Positions 6,822 through 13,126 of a stretch of DNA of 18,923 nt are shown here, in pieces (within the stretch, counting starts at the first letter, position 1; each line of letters opens with the position of its first letter). The notes under the pieces are model-generated. The model was not told where the DNA came from, did not search any database, and saw only the letters and a program-made list of their open reading frames with translations. Source of the DNA: Caldilineaceae bacterium (lineage in GTDB: Bacteria > Chloroflexota > Anaerolineae > Caldilineales > Caldilineaceae); assembly GCA_020634755.1 (NCBI GenBank), contig JACKBC010000073.1, positions 1 to 18,923 of the forward strand. The letters run 5' to 3'. Both the position numbers and the translations under genes were made by a program.

Positions 6822-7601
6822 TTACGAAAAATCCTTTTGCGGATTGCGGCCATAAGGAGAAGATTGGTCTAACACAAAGACAACGCCATTGGCCGGATAC
6901 GATGCATCAGAGAGCCAGAAGACCGCGTGATTGGCCACCTGTTCCGGCGTAAAGAGCTTACCAAAGGGGGCATAAACTGTCGGGACATTATTTTCCCAAC
7001 CGGGCGGTAATCCTTCGCGAATTTTGAGCGCAATCTCATTGGGCGTGGTGACCCAGCTCAGGTTGAGCTGATTGATGCGCACTTTTTCGACGCCGTGGGC
7101 GTTGGCCAGGTTGCGCGTCAACGTTTGCAGCCCTCCTTTGGCGACAGAATAGGCCAGCAGATTGGGTTCGCCAGAGAGCGCGTTGATCGAACCAATGTTG
7201 AGCACCACGCCACCGCCCTGCGCCCGAAAGTGCGGCATGGCGGCCTGAATTAGAAAGAGCGGGGCGCGCACATTGACCGCCATCATTTTGTCGAAGAAAT
7301 CGGGGGTGGTCGTGTCCAGATTGCTGCGGCCTAAGTTCGCGGCATTGTTGACCAGGCCGTGGATGGCGCCAAAGCGCTGCACCGTGGCTTCGATCAGCCG
7401 CTCGCAAGCGCTGACGTCGCTCAAGTCTGCAATAACATAACTGGCCGCGTCGCCCAGATCATGGCAGACCTGTTTGGCAAGCTCTTCCTCCAGGCCATGA
7501 ATCATGACGCGTGCACCGGCGGCTACGCTGCGCCGCGCAATGGCTTCGCCCACGCCGGTGGTAGAGCCCGTAATGAGGATGACTTTGTCTTGCAGCAGCA
7601 T
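6822..7601 (-). CDS. Short-chain dehydrogenase/reductase (SDR)
   Basis: A 259-residue NAD(P)-dependent oxidoreductase of the classical SDR family. The cofactor motif TGSTTGVG is at residues 11-18, NNAAN at 85-89, Asn110 in AVNVRAP, and the catalytic Ser138, Tyr151 and Lys155 (NIGSIN; YSVAK) are all present. The start at 7601 is chosen because GGGGAG lies seven bases upstream and the cofactor fold begins at once (MLLQDKVILITGS); longer forms up to 7670 overlap the methyltransferase gene. The C-terminal YPANGVVFVLD replaces the usual end motif of the family. The substrate cannot be told. It lies directly ahead of the NarL-type regulator in the same orientation. Confidence 0.9.
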   Translation of the reverse strand: MLLQDKVILITGSTTGVGEAIARRSVAAGARVMIHGLEEELAKQVCHDLGDAASYVIADLSDVSACERLIEATVQRFGAIHGLVNNAANLGRSNLDTTTPDFFDKMMAVNVRAPLFLIQAAMPHFRAQGGGVVLNIGSINALSGEPNLLAYSVAKGGLQTLTRNLANAHGVEKVRINQLNLSWVTTPNEIALKIREGLPPGWENNVPTVYAPFGKLFTPEQVANHAVFWLSDASYPANGVVFVLDQSSPYGRNPQKDFS

Positions 7602-7620
7602 AGCGTTGCTCCCCAATTCA

Positions 7621-8205
7621 TCACTGTTTAGCGATTGTGGCGTCATTGGGCGAGCCAATGGTTTCGCCAATTAAAGGGCGGATATCCACAACCGCGCCAT
7701 AACGAATAAAGGTCTTGTAAAATTTGCGGAAATTCTGGCCCCAATACACTGTGGCACAGGCCATGGGCGCACCCTTGCCGCCACATTGACCATTTTCCAA
7801 GAATTTGAGCCGGGTGTCGTATAAAAAGCAGACCGCCGCTGCCCGAGTAAAGACGCTGCTTTTCCAGTGGCCCGTATTTACGGCCACCGGCACCAGCGCG
7901 ATCACTTCGGCGCCATGTAAATTATGTGCTTCGGCACAGCGCGCCAACCACTGCTTAATGGAAGTGCCGCGGGCGCGGTCAACGCCATACGGTGGATTTA
8001 CATAAATTGTTGGGTAGTTCCACGAGGCGTTCAATCCATCGTGGTCTGGCAGCCGGTATTCGACCTTGGCATCAACAATTGAATATGGGCTGGAACAGGG
8101 ATCGAGGCCGATTTTGCCGCCAAACACCTCTTTTACCGCTTGCACATATTGGGGCGGCGTGCCCCAATCTTGACTTTGTGAATTGGTCTTGCGGCCGGCA
8201 GTCAT
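7621..8205 (-). CDS. Phage-type DNA N-6-adenine methyltransferase (Dam family)
   Basis: A 194-residue protein matching the phage-type Dam methyltransferase family. Features in order are DWGTPPQYVQAVKEVFGG (13-30), LDPCSS (34-39), a DGL segment, and the catalytic NPPY motif in YVNPPYG (residues 70-73), followed by IKQWLARCAEA and LVPVAVNTGHWKSSVF. It should transfer a methyl group from S-adenosylmethionine to adenine in a short DNA site. This family is common in phages and as orphan enzymes. The preceding ORF ends 9 bp upstream; the following SDR gene starts 19 bp after its stop. No clear ribosome binding site precedes the ATG. No recognisable restriction endonuclease is adjacent. Confidence 0.85.
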   Translation of the reverse strand: MTAGRKTNSQSQDWGTPPQYVQAVKEVFGGKIGLDPCSSPYSIVDAKVEYRLPDHDGLNASWNYPTIYVNPPYGVDRARGTSIKQWLARCAEAHNLHGAEVIALVPVAVNTGHWKSSVFTRAAAVCFLYDTRLKFLENGQCGGKGAPMACATVYWGQNFRKFYKTFIRYGAVVDIRPLIGETIGSPNDATIAKQ

Positions 8206-8214
8206 GTCAGGTTT

Positions 8215-8400
8215 TTATTGTGAAATTCCATAATAATCGTAGAACTCCTCCACAAGCGCTTCGACAGTCAGCACCGGAAATGGAAAGCATTCGCTTAATC
8301 GATCGCCGGTTTTCTGATGCGCAAGCCTGCCCAGAAATGGCGTAGTCATATGCGCCTTGATGTTTGCGCGGGGATTCAAAAATTGGCCCCAAAGCGGCAT
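8215..8400 (-). pseudogene. Hypothetical ORF, probably 5'-truncated
   Basis: From the only in-frame ATG (8400) this ORF gives 61 residues (MPLWGQFLNPRANIKAHM..., ending EEFYDYYGISQ). The same frame is open and protein-like for another 43 codons upstream, to a TAG at 8530-8532, including YNLEAYRRLFPASYNAS and HALRDRFRP, but contains no ATG, GTG or TTG there and runs into the end of the hydrolase gene. Either it is the 3' remnant of a longer gene or it starts at a rare codon. It ends 9 bp before the methyltransferase and is probably cotranscribed with it. No family is recognised. Confidence 0.45.
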
Positions 8401-8501
8401 GGGTCGAAACCGATCCCGCAGTGCATGTGCCGACGCATTGTATGAGGCCGGAAAGAGGCGGCGATATGCTTCAAGATTGTATATACCATGCGAATTTAAT
8501 G

Positions 8502-9431
8502 TCAGCGCGCCAACAGTTCCTGCACGGCGCTATATACAATGGGCCAAACGGCGGAATGGGGGGTGACGATTTCAAAATGGCCACTGTTTTCCAGCACCGC
8601 CAGGCGCACGTTGTCACCGCTTTGCCGCGCCAATTCTGCATATGGTTGCACATATGGCAGCGGAACGGCGTGATCTCGATCTCCATTGATCAAAATCTGC
8701 GGCACGCCCAGCGGCAGCAGCGCCGCGGGCGAACCGTCCACATAGCGTTGGGGCTGGGCCGCGGGATCGCCGCCCAGCAGCGCCTGGGGCGCGCCGCCAC
8801 AGATGTTTTCGCGCGCGGCGCTGGTCATATCGGCTACGCCAGCTAGCGACAAAACGCCCTGGACGGGCAGCGGATTGGTCGCGTATAGAGTGCTGCTGGC
8901 GGTCAACCGATGCCGCGCCGCCAGCCACAGCGCCAGATGCCCACCGGCCGAGTGGCCAGCCACAATCACGCGGTCGAGGTCTAAGCCATATTCGGCGGCA
9001 ATTTCGCGTAGATAATCTGTGCCCGCCGCCACGTCTAAAAACGTATTGGGCCAGCCGCCGCCATTGCCCAGCCGCCGGTACTCCAAGCTCCATACGGCGA
9101 TTCCATTCTGCTGGAGCGTCTGATTAAATTCACCCAGCGGCGCCAAATCATATTGGGCTTGCCAGCAGCCACCGTGAAGCATAATGACCACGGGGTGGGG
9201 CGGTGGGCCGTCGGGAATGTAGAGATCGCCAAATTGTTGCTCGTTTGGGCCATAAGGCAAACGAGCCGTGGGCGCCACCGCGGGCCAGGTGACATAATCT
9301 TGGGCAGTCAGAAGAGCAGTTTGAGTCATGGGTGTTGGGTCCAGTAGGCGTATGGGCGCGGTGCACTGTTGCAGAAATTTCATTCCACAGAGCACCAGCG
9401 CCAGGTGGAGCAAGAAGCTGAGCTTTATCAT
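8502..9431 (-). CDS. Alpha/beta hydrolase, esterase or kynurenine-formamidase-like
   Basis: A 309-residue alpha/beta hydrolase. HGGCW (86-90) forms the oxyanion hole region, GHSAGG (159-164) holds the nucleophile Ser161, an Asp near 251-254 (INGDRDHAVP) and His285 (ENSGHFEIV) complete the triad. HGGCW and the overall length resemble the BD-FAE/kynurenine formamidase-type branch, which cleaves ester or amide bonds of small molecules. The ATG at 9431 adds a hydrophobic stretch (LSFLLHLALVLCG) that could be a signal peptide; the ATG at 9329 (MTQTALLTAQDYV) would give a cytoplasmic form of 275 residues. Neither start has a clear ribosome binding site. It is downstream of the PhyH gene but separated by an inverted repeat. 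Confidence 0.85.
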   Translation of the reverse strand: MIKLSFLLHLALVLCGMKFLQQCTAPIRLLDPTPMTQTALLTAQDYVTWPAVAPTARLPYGPNEQQFGDLYIPDGPPPHPVVIMLHGGCWQAQYDLAPLGEFNQTLQQNGIAVWSLEYRRLGNGGGWPNTFLDVAAGTDYLREIAAEYGLDLDRVIVAGHSAGGHLALWLAARHRLTASSTLYATNPLPVQGVLSLAGVADMTSAARENICGGAPQALLGGDPAAQPQRYVDGSPAALLPLGVPQILINGDRDHAVPLPYVQPYAELARQSGDNVRLAVLENSGHFEIVTPHSAVWPIVYSAVQELLAR

Positions 9432-9455
9432 CGTAAGAATACCATTTGGCTCTGG

Positions 9456-9514
9456 AAAAGCTATGAATAATTACCACTTTCTCAGAGTAGAATTGTCAAT
9501 TATTCATAGCTTTT
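9456..9514. terminator. 17-bp inverted repeat, possible terminator
   Basis: AAAAGCTATGAATAATT at 9456-9472 pairs perfectly with 9498-9514 across a 25-nt loop. It sits in the gap between the PhyH stop and the hydrolase start, both on the minus strand. The stem is AT-rich and ends in TTTT, so it could end or attenuate transcription, but the long loop makes this uncertain. Confidence 0.45.
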
Positions 9515-9533
9515 ACAACTGCAGTTGGTATGA

Positions 9534-10325
9534 TTATGCGGCTTGCGAGAATGGCTCATCGCCTTGATGGCGGTCTCGATACCCATGAACCATGAGCCCC
9601 GGACGGCCAAAGCTCTGACCATAAACCTGCCGATTGTCTGGGTTGCGGTAGCCCATGCGCACCAGGCGGCGCGGCTTTTTGGTCTGGTTGATGTATGAGC
9701 CGTGGATGGTATCGATGCAGAAGATGACAATATCCCCCGCCTTGGCCGGCACCGGCACCGTGGCTTCTAGCTTATATTCGTCGGTGGGCAAATGGGGCGT
9801 GCAGGGGCCGTCGGCCGTTTGGGTAATATGATCCAGGTGGCCCATTTTGTGCGACCCGGCCAGAAAGCGGATCTCCCCATTTTCGTGGCACGTATCGTCC
9901 AAATGCACCAGCACGTCAATGTAGCGCCCGTCTTGGTGGCCATAGAACGGATTATCTTGGTGCATGGGGAAGGGATGGCCCGTCTGCGGTGGCTTGATAT
10001 GCATGGTGGTGTGGTGCAGCTCCACATTGGGGCCCAGCAGGTCACTCAGCGCGGCCGTGAGATTGGGGTTGATCACGGCGCGCGCCCAGGCCGATGAGTA
10101 GAAGTGCAGGTCGTGCATGGCCGTCAATTTGGACTTCTGTTCCGTCTCTGGATCCATATATGCCTGGCGCCAGGGACCGCTCCAGCCCGGGCTCGTAAAG
10201 GCCCAATCTTCAACCAGGCGATCCATTTCGTCAGAGAGTTCTTGGGTTTCAGCGGCGCTGTATACGCGCGGAATATGTAGAAAACCATTTTCATTGTAGA
10301 AGTTGATCTGCTCTTGTGTCAACAT
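9534..10325 (-). CDS. Phytanoyl-CoA dioxygenase (PhyH) family protein
   Basis: A 263-residue Fe(II)/2-oxoglutarate-dependent oxygenase of the PhyH family. The iron ligands are His122 and Asp124 in MHQDNPFY and His208 in IDTIHGSYIN; a following Arg in KKPRRLVRMGYR should bind 2-oxoglutarate. The N-terminus (FYNENGFLHIPRVYSAAE) and FLAGSHKMGH are also typical. Bacterial members act on many substrates besides phytanoyl-CoA. The neighbouring oxidoreductase and isomerase genes suggest a role in catabolism of a sugar-like or decorated compound, which is inference. GAGGAAA precedes the ATG at 10325. The gene begins 157 bp after the Gfo/Idh stop, with two hairpins between. Confidence 0.9.
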   Translation of the reverse strand: MLTQEQINFYNENGFLHIPRVYSAAETQELSDEMDRLVEDWAFTSPGWSGPWRQAYMDPETEQKSKLTAMHDLHFYSSAWARAVINPNLTAALSDLLGPNVELHHTTMHIKPPQTGHPFPMHQDNPFYGHQDGRYIDVLVHLDDTCHENGEIRFLAGSHKMGHLDHITQTADGPCTPHLPTDEYKLEATVPVPAKAGDIVIFCIDTIHGSYINQTKKPRRLVRMGYRNPDNRQVYGQSFGRPGLMVHGYRDRHQGDEPFSQAA

Positions 10326-10377
10326 GGGATTTTCCTCTTTTCGGAATGAATATTTATAGAACGTGTACGATGGCGGT

Positions 10378-10451
10378 TATGCGCCGCACAGAGCCATCAT
10401 GGCGCATAAAGCGTTGGATAGGTGTGACGCACTTCAGCAGTGCGTCGCACC
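10378..10451. repeat. Two hairpins between the Gfo/Idh and PhyH genes
   Basis: TTATGCGCC and GGCGCATAA (10378-10386 and 10401-10409) form a 9-bp stem with a 14-nt loop. GGTGTGACGCAC (10421-10432) and GTGCGTCGCACC (10440-10451) pair at 11 of 12 positions around a 7-nt loop. Neither is followed by a T-run on the minus strand, so they may modulate expression or RNA stability rather than terminate. Confidence 0.5.
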
Positions 10452-10482
10452 TCCAGAGACGCTGGTTTTTATCTATCGATAA

Positions 10483-11481
10483 CTAACGCGTCGGCTGTTG
10501 CCACGTATGTGTTTGCGCCGCCTTGTAAAGCGCTGCCATCACATCGCTGCGCTTGGCGGCTTCGTGCGCGCCCACCAACGGCACGTCCTTGCCCCCCACG
10601 GCGTCTAAAAATAGCTCAAAGGCGTGGGGCCATGCCGCGGGCAGGTCGGTCCATGGCTCGGCGCCGTCGGCGCCTTCCACATGACTGCTCTTGAAATAGA
10701 GCTGACCATTATCGACGTGGGCGTGTCCTTCGGTGCCGCTGACCAGCACGGGGACGGGCTGCGCCACATCCACCCAGCCGGCGGCCAATGAGCCGATGAC
10801 GCCGTTTTTAAAGCGCAAAAGTCCTTCGCCCAGCTCGTCGCAATTGGGGTAGCGCGCCGTGCCCATATCAATGTCGGCGGTCACGCTTTCTACATCGCCC
10901 ATGAGCCACATGAGGATATCCAGCGAATGGGTGCCCAGGTCGCCAAACGCGCCCACGCCGGCCTGCGTCATATCGGTCATCCAAAGCCACTCGGGCGTAA
11001 ACCAGTCGCCCAGCGAACCACCATGACAATTAATGTGGCGGATGCGCGTGATCTTGCCGAAGCTGCCCTTTTCGATCTGTTCTTTCAAAAAAAGATGATG
11101 GGGGTTGCCGCGCTGAAAATAGCCGGTCTGAAAAAGTACGCCCGCGGCTTCAATGGCGTCGGCCATTGCATATGCATCGGCAGCGGCCAAACCGAGCGGT
11201 TTTTCGACAAACATGTGTTTCTTGGCATCGGCCGCCGCGCGGACCAGCGGCTCGTGGCGGTCGGTCTCCGAGCAGATAATGACGGCATCCAGCGTATCAT
11301 CGCTCCAAATTGAGCTGGGCTCCGCCACGCGCGCGGCATTTAGTTTCGCGGACCAGCGCTGTGCGCGCGCTTCATCGTGATCCCACACGGTTTTGACATT
11401 AACATCGGAACGCTCCTGCATGCGTTTGGCAAAGCCCGGTGTGTGAATGTGCGCGCAGCCCACAAGTGCAACTTGAATCAT
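10483..11481 (-). CDS. Gfo/Idh/MocA-family oxidoreductase
   Basis: A 332-residue NAD(P)-dependent oxidoreductase of the glucose-fructose oxidoreductase/inositol dehydrogenase family. The N-terminal Rossmann domain starts IQVALVGCAHIHTPGF, a variant of the usual Gly-rich loop, and the family signature EKPLG is at 93-97. The second domain contains GAFGDLGTHSLDILMWLMG, whose His185 lies where family members have a catalytic His. Such enzymes oxidise or reduce a hydroxyl of a sugar, inositol or related polyol. GGAGA precedes the ATG at 11481. Together with the TIM-barrel isomerase upstream and the PhyH dioxygenase downstream it looks like a catabolic set; the substrate is not determinable. Confidence 0.92.
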   Translation of the reverse strand: MIQVALVGCAHIHTPGFAKRMQERSDVNVKTVWDHDEARAQRWSAKLNAARVAEPSSIWSDDTLDAVIICSETDRHEPLVRAAADAKKHMFVEKPLGLAAADAYAMADAIEAAGVLFQTGYFQRGNPHHLFLKEQIEKGSFGKITRIRHINCHGGSLGDWFTPEWLWMTDMTQAGVGAFGDLGTHSLDILMWLMGDVESVTADIDMGTARYPNCDELGEGLLRFKNGVIGSLAAGWVDVAQPVPVLVSGTEGHAHVDNGQLYFKSSHVEGADGAEPWTDLPAAWPHAFELFLDAVGGKDVPLVGAHEAAKRSDVMAALYKAAQTHTWQQPTR

Positions 11482-11807
11482 TGAAAATTATCTCCGTTGA
11501 TAGATAGTTTATATTTGACCGATTGTCAGTAGATCACAACGGCAAAACATAGGGCCGGATTCCCCAATCGAGACCGACGCCTGAATCGCCAACACCGTTG
11601 CGGTGTACTGATTGTACAAAGCGTAATGGATATGGGGAAAAAGAATAGGCGCAGCTTCACAAAGGAACTGCGCCAAAAAAATAAACTGTCGCGTAAATTT
11701 TATCATGTAGCGGGAGGCGCGCAAAAATTCGTGTGGGCACACGACTGCCCATTCATTACTGGAACAACGTGCTATCTATGCTGGGCCGGTGTACAAGAAG
11801 CGCATCT
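11482..11807. other. Intergenic region with interspersed repeat copy C
   Basis: These 326 bp separate the TIM-barrel gene from the Gfo/Idh gene. Short open frames here are not convincing. The best preserved copy of the interspersed repeat lies at 11557-11667. Nothing else is recognised. Confidence 0.6.
11557..11667. repeat. Copy C of an interspersed intergenic repeat
   Basis: This copy links the other two: it matches copy A through GACCGACG and CGGTGTACTGA and copy B through CTGAATCGCCAACACC and, further on, GGAAAAAGAATAGGCGCAG. All three copies lie between genes in the same left-to-right orientation. Confidence 0.65.
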
Positions 11808-12665
11808 CTAGCTGAGGCCGGCCTTGCGCCACATGGCCTGCATGGCGGCGGCGGTTTCGGCCACGGCCTGGTCGGCGGGCAGATCGCGCAGGCGCTGGCT
11901 AAACGGCTCGGCGGTGACGGGGCCGTCGTAGCCGATGGCGCGCAAGGCCTGCAGAAAGCCGGTCAGATCTAGCACGCCGGTCGCGCCGGGCAGATCGCGC
12001 ACACCGTCCAGCTGTTCGTCAATGGCCAGCCCTTGGGGCGCGTCATTGACGTGAACATTGACCACTTGGTCCGCCGTTAACCCGCTGACATCCGCATTGG
12101 AACCGTGTGACGTGTAGACGTGATAGGCATCGACCAGCAGTCCCATGTTGCCCGTGCCGATGGCGTCGCCCAGCTCCAACATGCCCTGCATGGTGTGAAT
12201 AAAAGGATATTGGCGCGTGTCGCGCAGCGTTTTGGGGCCAACCCACTCCAGCCCCAGCCGCACGCCGTGGTCGGCCAGAATTTGGGCGCCGGGCCGCAGG
12301 CGCGTGACGTGAAATTCAAAATTCTCGTCAAAGGTCCTTTCATCGCTACACGGCATGATCCAGGTGGAGCAGCGGTCGAGCCCCAAGGTCTGCGCGGCGC
12401 GCGCCAGCCGAGGCAGCGCCGCCATTCCCTCTTGCCAAGCAGCTTCCTCATTGCGAAAATCGACTGGATATCCCCATGTCCCAGGTCGAATGTGGGCCTG
12501 GTCAAATAGAGCTTGCACTGCGCTCGCCCCTTGCTGTTCGAGCAGATCGGCCACTTCCGCCATAGAAAAATCGATGCCGGCAAAGCCATGTTTTTGGGCC
12601 AACGCCAGCGATTCAGTCAGGTTTGCCTTGACGCCAATGGTGCCGGGACTTAAGTTGATAAACAT
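11808..12665 (-). CDS. Sugar phosphate isomerase/epimerase-like TIM barrel protein
   Basis: A 285-residue protein of the xylose isomerase-like TIM barrel (AP endonuclease 2) superfamily. Likely metal ligands are at the ends of the strands: Glu140 in LGLEWVGP, Asp179 and His182 in LLVDAYHVY, His205 in VVNVHVNDAP and Glu253 in GPVTAEPFS. Members isomerise or epimerise keto-sugars or dehydrate inositol derivatives in the cytoplasm. AAGGAA precedes the ATG at 12665. It is the first gene of the minus-strand series with the Gfo/Idh oxidoreductase and PhyH dioxygenase, a common pairing in polyol or sugar breakdown. It points away from the repeat-protein cluster. Confidence 0.9.
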   Translation of the reverse strand: MFINLSPGTIGVKANLTESLALAQKHGFAGIDFSMAEVADLLEQQGASAVQALFDQAHIRPGTWGYPVDFRNEEAAWQEGMAALPRLARAAQTLGLDRCSTWIMPCSDERTFDENFEFHVTRLRPGAQILADHGVRLGLEWVGPKTLRDTRQYPFIHTMQGMLELGDAIGTGNMGLLVDAYHVYTSHGSNADVSGLTADQVVNVHVNDAPQGLAIDEQLDGVRDLPGATGVLDLTGFLQALRAIGYDGPVTAEPFSQRLRDLPADQAVAETAAAMQAMWRKAGLS

Positions 12666-13126
12666 ATGAATTTCCTTGTTCTGAGCAATTCTTGAAAGTT
12701 TTCTGGTTCAACCGGAATTCATGTGGTTGTCCCGCTCTGGATTCGATTTGGTTGGAGGCTAACCCCAGTCTACTCAACCGCCGCTAACCATATGGATTCC
12801 CGATCAAAAGCGAATGATTGGATTCGCAACTGTATTATACCCATAAAAGGGTGGTCTCAAAACTGCCCAAGGCAAGTCTTGCGATGGTGAACATGGTAGC
12901 CGGCTTAGGGGTTCACTGGGTAGTCTTTGGCATATTGGCGTATCTGCCTCAGTGACTCAAGCACCGCTGAAACCTCTCGCTTCACTCATGTACCCACGTG
13001 AACAAGGCGACCTCTCGGCGGCCTGAAATAATTCTCATTGCCACTACATCCATATGGGTGGACGTCCTCAAATAAAGCTTGCGCAAGCTTTCGCACCATA
13101 CGTGTTTTGTGTTTGAGGAGATTTTT
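12666..13126. other. Divergent intergenic region upstream of the repeat protein
   Basis: These 461 bp separate the minus-strand TIM-barrel gene from the plus-strand repeat-protein gene and must hold promoters for both. I find no convincing -35/-10 pair. The clear feature is an 18-bp palindrome at 13074-13091. Open frames here overlap the start of the repeat protein on the opposite strand and are not supported. Confidence 0.55.
13074..13091. promoter_or_regulatory. 18-bp perfect palindrome before the repeat-protein gene
   Basis: AAAGCTTGCGCAAGCTTT is perfectly palindromic and lies 35 bp ahead of the ATG at 13127. It could be an operator or a 5'-UTR hairpin. Fourteen of its bases (AAAGCTTGCGCAAG) recur at 2792-2805, so it may also be a genome-wide short repeat. 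Confidence 0.5.

Noticed and set aside
8364..8846. Plus-strand ORF of 160 codons
   Set aside because: It is antisense to the hydrolase gene and the 8215-8400 frame, both of which carry recognisable protein sequence; no start signal.
11626..11972. Plus-strand ORFs between the Gfo/Idh and TIM-barrel genes
   Set aside because: They lie in the interspersed repeat or overlap the 3' end of the TIM-barrel gene in antisense, with no start signals.
13079..13126. Upstream ATG extending the repeat protein by 16 residues
   Set aside because: It overlaps the palindrome and has no ribosome binding site, while GAGGAG precedes the ATG at 13127.
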